From positions 64,978,765 to 65,042,764 of the forward strand of contig CM060890.1 of the NCBI GenBank assembly GCA_030762935.1: 64,000 nt of DNA. The letters are read 5' to 3'. The position numbers and the translations under genes were made by a program. Below are positions 46,181-58,666 of the stretch, piece after piece (the stretch's first letter is position 1; each line of letters begins with the position of its first letter). The DNA is from Hymenopus coronatus. Its lineage: Eukaryota; Arthropoda; Insecta; Mantodea; Hymenopodidae. A model generated the notes under the pieces. That model worked only from the letters and a program-made list of their open reading frames with translations. It ran no database searches and had not been told where the DNA came from.

Positions 46181-47555
46181 CAGAAAGTTTCTCCAATTTG
46201 AAGTATTTTAGATAACAGAGCATAAGAATTTAAATAAACAGATAAATGTAATGTAAGTTAACTTCATTTCCCAAAAGACTGGCATTTAAATTATTTATTC
46301 TAACTCTTTAATTGGAAGTGAATCGTACTCTTTATACTAAATGATTATTCATATCTTTCATCATTAAATGGAAACATTCCCGTGAAGGATTTTTGCCCCT
46401 TAAATTGGAAAGAAAAAAAAATGCTCATATCTCAAAGCAGATTTTGAAGACTTGTTCTGACGAAATATTAAGTGTCTACGCGGTTTTATGACTGAACTTG
46501 GTTATATAATAGTTTATTAATATAAATAACTCTATTAAAGTATACTGATTTAAGTTTGTACACCTTAAGTTCGCATACTGCTTGTTTATATTGCGTAAAC
46601 AAAACCAGCTACTTAGGCGAGTATTGACATGATTAACTTTCAGTGGTTACAGGACCGGACAAACAGGCCATACTGTCAATGTTAACACACCTCCACTTCT
46701 AAGCAAAAGCAAAGCTAACTTGGTTGTTTTTCTTTACAGCCCAGTACAGAGGTGGCTTAGTCACACAATCCAAGATATTTACTTCTTTGGTAATATTTTT
46801 TCTTAGTCAGGTCCAAAAATGCTTTATTTATGCTGAAGTACATTTCATACAATTCCAGCACAGCTTTTTATTTTATTGGTGATAAAACTGCGCCCTAAAA
46901 TTTATAATACTGTTGCGCTGAGGATAGCGCTATAAGCAATACTATTGAATTGAGTGTGAACGAAGCAGAGGTTGGTCGGCGGAAAGACTAGGGCTCCTAA
47001 ATATATGATTCTCCCAATACTTAGGCCAACGTTTTGTTTGTTTGTTTTCTTCTTTTTTGTATGTTTTACAATGAGCATTTGATCATCATTTGCAACCGAT
47101 TATGTCCATTATTTGAGTACATTAATTTACTAGAACGTGTGTCTGATTAATCAACAATTGTAACAAACACGTAGATATTATGATAAACTTTATGAAGTAA
47201 CAACTGGTGTGTCTGCTTCATAATTAGGATGGTCGAGTATGCACGTATCTGAGCTGCGGAGAGTTTGCTCGATAAGTATTTTTTTCGGGGTATTTTTCTA
47301 CCCTGAAAATAAACTTACGGTAGCTCATGCTCCTTGAATACATTTGAATTCTCATTAATCCTCGCTTCATTAGTTATCTATCTAGACTTAAAATTTTGTG
47401 AGACAAATTAATATTCCCTCAAAACGCTCCTGTACCAAATGCTGGTCTATGAAAACCAAACAAACAAACAAACAAAAACATACAATCTGAATCATTAAAC
47501 TCGGTGAAATATTTTAATGCAATGGATAATCGGAAGAGTATTTTACATGTCAATT
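46181..47555. other. Gene-free stretch
   Basis: No recognised repeat. A short AAAC-type array occurs at 47457-47478. Confidence 0.4.
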
Positions 47556-47990
47556 ATTCTATCGTAAATAATACCGAAAAGCCTGATAGCGTGGTAAGCA
47601 ATCCTATAACGTTCATAGACAAAACATGGTTTACATTTTATCTTAAATGTTTAAAATACTACTTTAATTACCAACAAATCACATTAAAAGCTGACAATTC
47701 ACTATGGCATTTTTTGTTCCCAAGTAGCTGATAAGATAACAATTATGACTCTTGAAGATGTATATCTATGTATATTCTATCGTAAATAATACCGAAAAGC
47801 CTGATAGCGTGGTAAGCAATCCTATAACGTTCATAGACAAAACATGGTTTACATTTTATCTTAAATGTTTAAAATACTACTTTAATTACCAACAAATCAC
47901 ATTAAAAGCTGACAATTCACTATGGCATTTTTTGTTCCCAAGTAGCTGATAAGATAACAATTATGACTCTTGAAGATGTATATCTATGTT
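47556..47990. repeat. 218-bp tandem duplication, both units identical
   Basis: Unit 1 begins ATTCTATCGTAAATAATACC at 47556, unit 2 at 47774. They read identically through TTGAAGATGTATATCTATG (ending 47770 and 47988). The same 60-odd codon frame appears in both units; it has no recognised domain. Confidence 0.97.
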
Positions 47991-49030
47991 CCTATTCTTC
48001 ACAATGAGAGATAAGATAATCCACTTTATTTCAATACAGAATTTGTGGTGAACAATCATAATTTTGTTTAATACAATCAGAATTATGAATAGTTAAAAAC
48101 TTTACAGCTAACAATTATTTGTTTGCTTGTTTGTTTGTTTTTTTTTTGTTTTTTTTTGCACAGGTTGACACACTGAGTGTTTCTCACATAATAATTTAAA
48201 AATAGCAATACATATTATATCTTAAAAATATATAAACTAAACTGTACAGAATATGCGTATGATACATAGCTAATTTTTTTCTACTCGCATAATTAATTAC
48301 CAATTAAAATGATATACTGACGGACAAGGATAAAAAGTTTGTTTTCGGAAATAATTGCAATATAACGGATAAAATCTTTAAACAACTTGTCATTTATATA
48401 TAAAAACGGCGGTGGAGGCAGCAGCTGTGCTGCCTACAAAAATTAAAAATGCTTTATTTGCTGCAAAGGAACTCAGTTGAAAAGACTGGTACACACCGGG
48501 AAGAATCGCGCATTCACGGCTTTGCTTTTCAATGTAAGTATCTCGACAAAGTTGTTGCACATTTTAGTGATAGTAGACGAAGCGCGCATAAGAGCGTACG
48601 ATAAAAAGAGAGCGCCTCATTATTGAAAGAGAGCGTAGCGAATGGAAAATACAGCAAGGAAATCAGTAATAAGGTGTTGGGAGATTTAACATTCACTTAC
48701 CCAGGGTAAGGTGGTAATGACTAAACCGCGGTGTACCGCACAAGAGGAAGTAAAGCGTAATGTAAATTACCAGACAAAATCAAGCGGATACGGCTACTGG
48801 TTCTAGCGTGCTGGAATTGTATTGAAAACAAAAACAATTACTTAGAGGCATAGAAACTATTGTATAAATGAACGAGTGCAAGTTTCAACTATTTAAAACA
48901 AGATCAAAAACGTGATTCTTTCCCAATTATCAATGCCCATGAAGCAGTTTCACCATCCACAGCTGCTTTTTTGACCTAGCACAAGATCATCTGCATACGC
49001 TAACTATAGAACATATTACTTTATAACATT
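47991..49030. other. Gene-free stretch with a TATA-like word and splice-donor-like word
   Basis: TATATATAAAAA at 48395-48406 is followed by a GC-richer segment with stem GGCAGCA/TGCTGCC (48417-48434) and AATGTAAGTA (48531-48540), a donor-like word. A promoter with a non-coding first exon is conceivable but unsupported. Otherwise nothing is recognised. Confidence 0.25.
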
Positions 49031-49262
49031 GTCGTGGGTTTAAACCCGGCGGAGGACGATGGATTTTTTTTTCGGGCGTAAAATTCCTTAGCATGGCTTC
49101 CTTCGGAAGGGAAGTAAAGCCGTCGTAGATTTACAGCACTTAAAAGAACCTCAAGCCCGATAAAGATTCCTCTGAGCAAAATTAAGCGGTCTTTCACGCC
49201 CAATATAGAATGGAACGCTGAGAAACAGCAATTAAAGAGCGTCCATAAATAAAACTCCATTT
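49031..49262 (+). mobile_element. SINE-A, 5' truncated
   Basis: Starts within the tRNA-like head at GTCGTGGGTTTAAACCCGGC (box B present, A box missing), then GGAGGACGATGGA, CTTAGCATGGCTTCC, GCAAAATTAAGCGG and the tail GTCCATAAATAAAAC. An (ATT)n tract follows at 49282-49307. Confidence 0.9.
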
Positions 49263-49281
49263 CCTTTCCCCCCTATTTTCT

Positions 49282-49307
49282 CATTATTATTATTATTATT
49301 ATTATTA
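49282..49307. repeat. (ATT)n microsatellite
   Basis: About eight ATT units just 3' of the SINE-A tail, the same association as at 15766. Confidence 0.9.
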
Positions 49308-49375
49308 TTGTTGTTGTAATAATATTTATCGTTCGAATTCTTTGTCAGATATTTGAGACCTCTCCAAATGTACTA

Positions 49376-50200
49376 TTTTTACTTTCTCTACAGAACTATG
49401 TACCTACATAGTGTATACAGAAGGTATTGCATTCCACCCAATATTCCATACTAAGGTTTCACCGGAAATACACGTTTTATAGTCCCTGTATCCAAAAAAA
49501 TGATTTTTAGAAAAATATCCCTGTGTGTGTATGGGTGAGTGTGAGAGCGCGCGCGCGTCTGTGACACCATAACTCAAAAACGAAAAGTCGGTAAAATACC
49601 AAACTTGGTATTTAAGTTTAATATCTTCCAGGGATGCGACACGAAGTTTTGAGAAAATTCCCCCCACACCATACTACCCTTTACATGGTAAAATGTTCGA
49701 AGATTTGGATTTTCTCAGATGGCTCTAGTGCTTTTTATTAAAATACCGTACTATAAAGATATTTTCATGACAAAATGTATATGTTGAATTTCTTGGGAAT
49801 AGGCTGTGAGTCTCTTCATTCTGGATGAATTAGGCTGAATTTTGCATCACTAGTAAACCGAAACAGATAGAAGCTTATCACACACAATTTATATCATTTC
49901 TGAGACATTCTTTGTTGTTGTTTCAGTTTTAAAATAGCTAATGTTTTCTCATACGAAAATTTGTAAACTCGTGGCCATGCAAAGAAACGGATTTCACCCA
50001 CATGGTATCCAGTTTAAAAAAAAAAAAAAAAAAAAAAACTACTAACGCTTTAGCCTAGTGTATTCCCTTTATCTCAAGGAAAAAGTAATAAAAGCAATAT
50101 CTGCTAATGATTATCATGAAGTAAAGAGAACAAACAGTTTTTCAACAATAATTTGTTACAGAGGTGTAGAGATAGTCTTGTGAGTAGAGCACATCAAAAT
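49376..50200 (-). repeat. Family H, near full length
   Basis: From TTTTTACTTTCTCTACAG to GTGTAGAGATAGTCTTGTG and AGAGCACATCAAAA. A short GTGTGTGT and GCGCGCGCG tract sits at the usual site (49523-49557). A-run at 50015-50038. Confidence 0.9.
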
Positions 50201-50276
50201 TTTCCATACATATTTTCATTATTTACGCTATTTTATACCCATTTATTGAGTAGATACACTAAACGAAATAAAAACT

Positions 50277-50512
50277 GACTTGTGGCCTCATATGAATTTC
50301 TCTGCTTATATAAAATTATTTTTATACATGCGTATTTATGTATACAGCCGATACATAGGCTACGCTAAAGTAATAGTCTATTTTTAAAAGCATGTCGCTA
50401 AGTGATGGTTTTGAAATGCGTCATTCCTTGCATGGCCACGAGAAAAATCTTTTCAATTGAGAAAAGAATAAATATATGAAAAATCAAACCAATAACAAAC
50501 AATATAACGTGC
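50277..50512 (+). repeat. Family H, 5' fragment
   Basis: CATATGAATTTCTCTGC, GCTAAAGTAATAGTC, TTGCATGGCCACGAG and CAAACCAATAACAAACAATA match family order with deletions. Confidence 0.7.
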
Positions 50513-50701
50513 AGTTCTTTGCTTTCTGCCTCCTTCGAAAATGTTTGCTAGCATACCATATTTTTAGGAGTGTTAAGGGCACGAGTATTAATAATACCTA
50601 CTTATCCTGTGCAAAATGACAGGGGTCCATTTAAACCGCTCTATAAATCATTTCGAAACATATTTTATTTTGTTTTATCAGATTGAAAAATTGAAGGAAT
50701 A

Positions 50702-50731
50702 ATAATAATAAATAATAATAATAATAATAAT
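50702..50731. repeat. (AAT)n microsatellite
   Basis: About nine AAT-type units with one interruption, just left of an H copy. Confidence 0.9.
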
Positions 50732-50764
50732 GCAATACTTAACTTCCAGATAACTTATAAAACC

Positions 50765-51055
50765 CCTGATGTGTCCACTCACACGACGTTCTCTAGTTGT
50801 TCCACAAACGAACTTTCCAAACAAAAGAGTATTCTTTTATCTACTTGTTACTGATTTCCTTGTGAGCAGAAGGGAAATAAGGGAATAACTAAGCTATTGA
50901 AATTCGGCTCTCTTATATATTTACCTGAGTAAACGAAAGACAAAAAAAAAATGATGAAATGGAAGTTGACTTCCCGCTTGAGAAAAGCATAAGTAGTTTA
51001 AAGTTGAAACCATTAACAAGGAATATCTCGGAAACCGTTAACTCTATTAAAAAAA
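50765..51055 (+). repeat. Family H, 5' part of a copy split by another H copy
   Basis: CCTGATGTGTCCACTCACAC to AAACCGTTAACTCTATTAAA; it breaks inside an A-run exactly where the full copy begins, and resumes at 51890. Confidence 0.92.
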
Positions 51056-51889
51056 TCTGATGTTTTCCATTCACATATCTCTGTACAAATTATTATTAAA
51101 AAGCTTATGCTTCTATTTACTTCATGCTAATTGAGAAAAAATTGGCATAAATAGTCTTATTACTTGCCTTCTTTTAAGTAGAAGCGAAATACCATAGGTT
51201 AAAGTGATAGTCAAAGGCTGGTTGCTATGTGACGGAAGTTCCTTTGTTGCATGGATAGGAGTTGACAAATTCCTGTATGAGAAAATATAAGTTTTTGAAA
51301 GGTGAAATAAAAAACAATGAGTAACTAAAAAACGATCAAAATGTGTATAACATAAATTGTGTGTTTTAACGTGCTCTACACTTTCTGTGTAGTAAGCTTT
51401 TGTCTATCTCTTACCATTTAGCAGTTAAGGAAAATTCATCCAGAATAAAGAGGTCTTCAGAGGCTATTCCCAGAAAATTCAAGATATACATTTTATTTGA
51501 TATGTAAATGTCAGTAATATACGGGATTTTAATCAAAATCGTTAGAGCCATTTTTAGAAAATCAAAAATTTCGAAAAAAAGTTCCATGTAAAGGGTAGTT
51601 TGGGGTGGGGAGATGTTCTTGAAAATCTTCGTGTCGCATCCTTGGAAGATACCAAACTTAAATACCAAGTTTAGTTTTTAACGGTCGTTTTTTTAGGTAT
51701 GCTGCACACACACACACACCCACCCACGCGCACAAAGACACACACACGGACATGTTTCTAAAAATGATTTTTTGTATTCAGGGGGTCTCAAAACATATAT
51801 TTCCGGTGAAATCTCGGTATCAAATTTTTGGATGCAATGCAATACCTTCTCTATACACTATGTACATAGTACGTATAAAGTAAAAATTA
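51056..51889 (+). repeat. Family H, nearly complete, inserted in another H copy
   Basis: From TCTGATGTTTTCCATTCACA to CGTATAAAGTAAAAATTAA. It lacks the CTTTCTCTAC block near its start but is otherwise complete. CACACACACACACC lies at 51707-51720 at the microsatellite site. Both ends are defined by the interrupted copy. Confidence 0.94.
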
Positions 51890-52405
51890 AGTGTATGACA
51901 TAAATTGTGTGTTTTAATGAAGTCTGCGTTTTTGTGTGGTAAGTTACGACTTACGAGTTTATAGAAAAGCCACCAAGAATGAACAGGTGTTCAGAGGCTA
52001 TTTCCAGAAAACTCAAAGATATACATTTCTCTTGTCCTGAAAATATCTTAAACATGTGCGTATTTTAATCAAAATTGTTAGAACCATTTTTGAGAAAATA
52101 TAAAGTTTTAAAAAATGTTCCGTGTAAAGGATAGTTGGGTTGGGGTATTTACTGAGAATCTTCATTCAGTATCTTCGCATCCTTGGCAAATACTGAACCT
52201 ATAACAAATTTTATATTTACGGCTTTTCGTTTTTGAACTATACTGTCCATAGTCAGATACACACGGATAGTTTTGTGTATATGTAATAGTTTGTTTTTTG
52301 TTTTTGTTTTTTTTTTATTCAGGGGGGCCCAAAGTATGAATTTTCGGCGAGATCTCCGTAACTATCTACTATGTACATTGTACATGCATCATAGAGAAAG
52401 TAAAA
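51890..52405 (+). repeat. Family H, 3' part of the split copy
   Basis: Resumes GTGTATGACATAAATTGTGT, the block that follows the A-run in the family, and continues to GCATCATAGAGAAAGTAAAA. Confidence 0.92.
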
Positions 52406-52656
52406 TTATGAGCTTAATACACCCAGGCAAACGCAATGATTTCTGTTATTACACAACACTGAAGCATCCGTTTATTTCAGCACACATGTTGGTGCAAATT
52501 AATAAAAAGCCAGAATATAAACTTATTTTGAAGAGCATAAACTTGTTTGTTTTGGCAAGAATAACACTTTAAAGGATGTACTTATTTTTAAGTACCTAGT
52601 AGCAGAAAAAGAGCAGAACATACTCAAGCGTCCATCTTACAAAAAGCGTATACTCA

Positions 52657-53660
52657 TTTTTATTTTCTCTATATAGTAGTATAGCATATAATGGGTAGAG
52701 AATGTATTGCATTCCACCCAAAAATTCGATGCCGAGATTTTACCGGAAATATATGTTTTGAGGTCCCTGAAAAAGAAGTTTTAAAAAAGGTCCGTGCGCG
52801 TGCGTGTGGTATTTAAGTTTAGTATTATCAAAGAATGCGACACGAATATTTTCCATAAAATCTTCCAATCCTAAGATACCCTTTACATGGGAGATTTTTT
52901 GAAAATGTTGCTTTTCTCAAAAATGTCTGATCAAAATACGAACATTAAACATGTTTTACATGGCAAATAAAATGTATATATTAATTTTCTGGGAATAGCC
53001 TCGGAAGACCTCTTCATTCTGGATGAATTTTGTATAACTGGTAAACCGTAAGAGAGAAGAAAGAAAGAAAAAAACTTACGATACAAAAAATGTGGATCTC
53101 GTTAAAACACGACTTAGTAATACCTACACAATTTTTATAGAGTTGACAGTTTCCAAGGCATTCCTTATTATTGCTTTCTCTTTTTCTTTGATAATGTTTA
53201 AAGCCCGCTTTTATTACATTTTGCGCCGCAGCCGACGACGCTGATTATACATAGATGGAGCACCGGTGAAATACGATAGTGGGGAAAAAACGGAGAACCC
53301 GGAAAATTCCGTCCCAGTGCAGCTTTGTACATCCTATATCCCACATGCGGTCGCCTGGATCGAACAGGCCTGGATCTAATCACTCGACCACGGCGCGGCC
53401 TTAATGGTTTCAATTTTAAGCTTCTTAAACTTGGCTCAAACGGGAGGTAATCTTTAGTTTCATCTCTTTTGTTTGTTTTGCTCCTGACTGTGCAAAGGAA
53501 AACTCAATTTAAACTGTTTCTCAAAGCGACCGGAGTTTTAAAAGATTTGACTCTCGCTTTAGCCTAGTGTATTTCCTTATTTCCGTTCTGCTTAGGGGGA
53601 ACCATTTCTGTTAATGTTTTTCTCGATTACAATGATGTAGATAAACAAATAATCCTTTGT
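52657..53660 (-). repeat. Family H, near full length, carrying a SINE
   Basis: From TTTTTATTTTCTCTATATAG through ATTTTCTGGGAATAGCCTC and TTTAGCCTAGTGTATTTCC to TGTTTTTCTCGATTACAATG and GTAACAATATTTTGTAG. SINE-D at about 53179-53401 splits the TTATTATTGGTTTCAATTTT block. Confidence 0.9.
53179..53401 (-). mobile_element. SINE-D, tRNA-derived, with probable target duplication
   Basis: Minus strand: GGCCGCGCCGTGGTCGAGTG (A-box region), TTAGATCCAGGCC, then box B GTTCGATCCAGGCGACC, GCATGTGGGATATAGG, GGGTTCTCCGTTTTTTCCCC and a short A-rich end. The flanks TTATTGCTTTC (left) and TTAATGGTTTC (right) are imperfect copies of one family H word, a likely 11-bp target duplication. Confidence 0.85.
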
Positions 53661-54239
53661 AACAATATTTTGTAGATAAAGCCATGATTTTTGGCAATAA
53701 TAAATACTGGTAAATTCCCACATACACGTTCATTCCGAGCATGAGTTAAGCATGGTGAAAAATTTCACTTCTGAGTATACGTTAATTTTCATTTTAATAA
53801 ATATAGATTTGAAAAAAAAATTGGCGAATCATATTAGGCTTGAAGCTTTCAAGGATAGTTAAAGCATATCTCAAAACTAGAAATCAAAGTCAGCTTGTAA
53901 TTTATAGGCTAAGGAATTCTCAAGTAGTTGGATTCAAGTTTGCTACACTCAAACCATCATCAATCAGCATATAGAATGCACAATCACGAATCACTGACGA
54001 TAAAAGCTGGTTCCGTGATTGATGTGCACACACCATTAGACAGAACAGCATGAAAGATGACGAGTTTTGTCAGCGATGATGTCAACACGTAAAGACCAGT
54101 TAATCTAATTTCTTTTCGTCTTGGCTTTAATGCTTCGAAATACCACAGCCTACTTATTGTTAACAGGTTAACTGCAAAATTAACTGATAAAAGTAATTGC
54201 ATCCTGAAATTCATATATACACAAATATTACATTTTTTC
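53661..54239. other. Gene-free stretch
   Basis: No recognised repeat. The minus-strand frame 53984-54244 has no family resemblance. Confidence 0.4.
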
Positions 54240-54897
54240 ATCATATGTGATTTTAACCACCATTGTTAAGAGCAATTTTTGAAAAAATAAAAAAAAACGA
54301 GAATTTTTAAATAAGTAGATTAGTGTGCGGTGAGGGAATTTTCTTGAAAATCTTTAGGCATTCTTGAAAGACCCTGAATTTAAATTCAAAGTTTGGTGCT
54401 TGTCTTACTTTTCGTTCCTAAGTTGTACACACACACTTACGGGTGTAGAAAATCCCAAATATGCGTTTTATTTGTTATTAAATTTTAAACTTACAGTAGC
54501 TATTTTAATCATAACTGTTAATTTTTTGAGAAACTGAATAATAACGAACCATTTCCATAAAAAGGTTGGTTTTGAATGAACAAGCAGCTACTATAAACAG
54601 CGATCATTATACTACGTGTATATCACAGGGAGATGTGACCATATTGTATCAAAATGTAACAATGCAGGGCTATGGAACGTAGCCGCAGTCATTTTCGCAG
54701 CTGTGCTTTGTTTAAAACGCGAAGGTAGCTGACCGCGCACGTGCAACAATTCGGTGGCAAGAGACAGTTACATGCATGCACATTGACGCGTAGTCACAAT
54801 ATATTACCAGAAAATACCCTTTTCTATGCTTATTTATTTCCATTGAAAGCTCGATATAGAAATGTTAGGTGGAAAGCAATATTCCCTCTACTTATTA
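54240..54897 (+). repeat. Family H, rearranged fragments
   Basis: 54240-54440 matches the 3' half (GATTTTAACCACCATTGTTA, TTTTCTTGAAAATCTT, TTTTCGTTCCTAAGTTGTAC). 54445-54575 repeats an earlier block (TATGCGTTTTATTTGTTATT, ATTTTTTGAGAAACTG). 54790-54897 matches the 3' end (TTCCATTGAAAGCTCGATAT, GGTGGAAAGCAATATTCCCT). The order suggests two overlapping old copies. It abuts the LINE. Confidence 0.65.
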
Positions 54898-54899
54898 TA

Positions 54900-57600
54900 G
54901 GTAAATGGCAGAGAACTCTGAGAAGCTTAGATACAGCAGACAAGATAGTTGACAAAGGGTATGAGGAATTTATAGAATTCTGTGAATTGAATACCTTTAA
55001 TATGGAGATGTGAATGTGGAATATACATTTGTTAGTAAAAATGAGCAAAGTGTGATTAATTGTTTTATGGCCGATCAACATGGAGTATATTTTAAGTAAT
55101 TTTAAGGTACTTAAGTTCTAACAGTGGACATTTTCCTTTGTTAGTGGACATAAAAATACATACGGAGCAAATGGTTTATAATTTGAGAGGAAAAGTGTAA
55201 ACAGAAGAATACAGTAGATACAAATGGAAGGAAGGGTATTGCAATAAATTTAGGCAGACATTAAATTCTAATTATGGCTAGATATGTCTGTGTGGAATAA
55301 GTTTTATGACAAAAGAACAAGAAATTGAAAGCGCCATAAATATTATAAATATAATTATGCTAATATCTGGGGAGGAAATGAAAAAGAGGGACTACAAAAG
55401 AGATGAGGGCCGATTTGATGAAGAACGTCGAGTAACTAAAAGACAAGTCAAACAGCTGCTCATAAAGTGGAGGGAATGAAGATAAATAGAATTAAAGGAA
55501 AAGTATATGCAAGGGAAGGATTTATATAATTCATTACTAGAACAAAAGGAAGAAAAAACATGAAAGTAATTTTATAAGGGTCCTAAATAAAAATAATGTA
55601 AATGAGGTATGAAGGCTATAAAAGCAATATAAAATAAATATGTAACAAAACCCAGTATACAACCAGGAAAATGGATAAAATACTTTAAAGAATTGTATGG
55701 TGGCGAAAAAGAGTAAGAATGAGATACGAAATTAGGAAATACCTATGCAATAATTATGTCAAAATACTGGATGATGTAATAAGAAGTGAAGAAATAATTC
55801 AGCGTGTAAAATTAATTAAGAGAAATACAACAATTGGAATAGATGGTATCCCTACTGTGTTCCTAAGGAATGGTGCACTGAAACAGAGTTAAGATTCTAG
55901 TACACTTATTTAATACAATAAAAGTGAAGGGTTATATACCGGAAAAGTGGTGGAAATAAATCATACATCCAATATACAAAGGCATGGATAGTGTTGTCAA
56001 ACCAAACAATTATAGAGTCATTGCATTACTATCAAATGTAGAAAAAATAAATACTGGTATTGTGGCAAGTAGGATACAAACATGGGTTGAAGAATATAAC
56101 ATTCTCTCGGAAGGGAGAAAAGGGAGAAGAACAGCTGAAAATGTATTTATTATAAAAACACTGGTTATATAAATGCTTGAAAGATAAGAGAGGAACGTTA
56201 TACATGGCTTTTGTGGATTTAGAGAAAACATATGATCGGATAGAGCTAGGATTGTTGTGGCATTAATTCTCGAGCAAAGGAGTGAGTAAACAAATGGTGA
56301 ACCTTGGAGCATAACATAAGGAGAATAGCTTTGTATAAGAGTGGAGGAAGGGGTTGTAAAAAGAGAAATCCAGCAACAGAAAGGCTTAAGCAAGGATGTA
56401 GGTTAAGTCCAATCCTCCTTAATTTATATATAGATGATATGTTGTATTGATGGAAATTGGGGAGAATAATAACTCTATGCCAATAATTAATAATATCTAT
56501 ATTCCAGGATTACTGTTTGAGATGCTCTAGTTGTAGGTGCAATTACAGTGAATGGTTTAAAGCAATCCTTGCAAGCATTAAAAAATTACTGTAAAGATTG
56601 GTGTTTAAAAGTGGAACAAGACAAGACACAGATTATAGTGTTAAAAAAGGGGGGGGGATTGAGCAAGTATGAAAAGTATAAGAATGAAAATAAAAGAGTA
56701 TAGGGTAGTGAGAGAATCTAGGAGTGAGTAGATAGTGGTGGCAATTGGGGGAAAAAAATGCATTTGGGTTGACAAAAGGAAAAGTAGTTTTATCAGCTAT
56801 CAGAAGTTACAAATACAAAGTACCTAATATTAATATTAGATGGTTAGAAGAAGTGTATAATATGGAGGTTGAAGCAAAAATGCTATATGGGATAGAAGTA
56901 TGGGGATTACAAGGAGGATGGGAAGTCATAGACGAGGAGCATAGAAAATGTTGTAAAGAAATGCTTGGGTTACCAAATGCAACCGCTAGACAGGTAGCAC
57001 AAATAGAGCTCTGGTAATAAGTAAGGGAAATATTATGGAAAGGGTATTGAAATTTTGGTAAATAATATTGAACTTGGAAGGAAGGAATTTGTTAAAACAG
57101 TATATCAAGAGAAAAGTTTAAAGAACAAGGGTTGGATTCATTGTCTCAGAAATAACCTGGAAATTAGTGGAGAAGACGAGAAAATAATGTGAATAATTTC
57201 TGGAAATCGGCAAGGAAACTACTTCAGGATACTGAAATACAAAAACTACTTAGAGAGATAGCTGAAAAGTGACATTTAGTTTTTTATATACCAATGAAAG
57301 ACTCACGGGGAAGGGAAGAGTATATAGATGTGACAAATAAACAAGAGCGAGAAGGTACTGCATGAGTGAAAGCAGGAGTATAGATTAAAAGGTTGAGAGG
57401 GGGATATTCCCCAAAATCGATGTCCTGTTTGTGGCAGAAATGAAGACATGAAACATTAATATATCATTTAAACGTAAAGGGACCGAAGTTTGGAGAAAAG
57501 AGTATATTAATAAGAAGTGGTTTAAGATGGAAATGTAGCCGTAGTTGAAATGTTTCAAAAATACAGTAAGAAAATTGGGCAATTCTTATAGCTGAACACC
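54900..57600 (+). pseudogene. Decayed non-LTR retrotransposon (LINE) ORF2: endonuclease end, reverse transcriptase, C-terminal zinc motif
   Basis: Order seen: endonuclease tail (EFIEFCELNTFNME, YTFVSKNEQSVIN; 54950-55070); reverse transcriptase blocks KPNNYRVIALLSNVEKI and WVEEYNILSEG (56000-56115), MAFVDLEKTYDRIELGLLWH (about 56204-56263), GCRLSPILLNLYIDDM (about 56396-56443), the degraded ADD-like catalytic region near 56520, then LKNYCKDWCLKVEQDKTQII; thumb-side AKMLYGIEVWGLQGGWEVID (56875-56935) and LGLPNATARQVAQIEL; and a C-terminal CPVCGRNEDMKH (about 57420-57456). LINE ORF2 nicks target DNA and copies RNA at the nick. Many stops and frameshifts, so it is inactive. ORF1 and the upstream endonuclease are missing. 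Clade not determined. Confidence 0.87.
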
Positions 57601-58480
57601 GGTTATATTTACGGTAGATATGAAAATTATATAGTTTTGAGCTATAAGTTTAATTGCTATTAATTTTGAAAAAAAATCCTTAAAATGATAGTAGAAATAA
57701 TAATATTGGGATAAATAATGTAAACTTTATAATATTTTGTCGTTTCCTGTTTATACAGCCTAGCATAAATAAACAAATAAAGAAAAAGTAGTAGAAACAG
57801 TAATGATATAAACAGAGGAATAGAAGGGAGAAGTTACAATTCCTAAATTATACTTTCCTGTATTAATGCGTAAATGTAACTTACCTTTAAGTATACAAAG
57901 TTTCCTTAAAGACATTAATGGTAGTAAAACACTTCCCAATGGTGGTGATTTCTTACTCAGATAAGTACCCAAGTTTGTTTAGAAAGAAACCTGTACACTA
58001 GTAGCGCAGTGCAGCTTCTCATCAATAATCATGATAGCAGGAGCAGCTTGTCGACCACATGAAATAATTATCGTGTGGAATCGCTAGTTAGCTCATTATC
58101 CCCCTCATAACGCATGCATCTGGCGGAGAAACAGAGTAACGTTGCTAATCACAGGTACTACGCGAATATTACCTATTCATTACACCCAGCCAATCAAGTG
58201 AAAAACGACTCTTGTAAGCTTTTCTCACACTCCTTGCAATTTAACATTTGCGTCAACGTTACAAGGAAATGAAGTGATCATATCTATACCGTTGTTTATT
58301 TCTATAACGTATTAATTACTTCATAGTATGATAGTGCATGCACCAAAAGAGTATCAAGAGCGGCTGTTCAACTATCTAGACATACATATAATAATTGCAA
58401 TCCCTATGCAAATGTTAATGATCAGCTATAAATGAGCCTGATTAGGATAACCAAACAGAAAAATATTCTACGGTGACAAA
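57601..58480. other. Gene-free stretch
   Basis: No recognised repeat or coding frame. A poly-G run of about 18 lies at 58484-58501. Confidence 0.4.
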
Positions 58481-58483
58481 ACA

Positions 58484-58501
58484 TGGGGGGGGGGGGGGGG
58501 A
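58484..58501. repeat. G-run
   Basis: About 18 consecutive G after AACATG; prone to sequencing-length error. Confidence 0.9.
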
Positions 58502-58618
58502 GCAGATGTATATGATGTTGAAGTTCTGTAGCAAGTACAGCTTCATGAAAAATTATTGTTGTTATAAGAGCGCGGCAACTCCATGGATGCTTACAAAAAC
58601 GGACTAACAATAAAAACA

Positions 58619-58664
<46 letters not shown>
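58619..58664. repeat. (ATT)n microsatellite
   Basis: About fifteen ATT units, ending just before a family H copy. Confidence 0.95.

Positions 58665-58665
<1 letters not shown>

Positions 58666-58666
<1 letters not shown>

Noticed and set aside
47504..47949. Duplicated small gene (two near-identical 65-75 codon frames)
   Set aside because: The identity is that of the underlying 218-bp tandem duplication. The frame has no recognised domain and different upstream residues in each unit.
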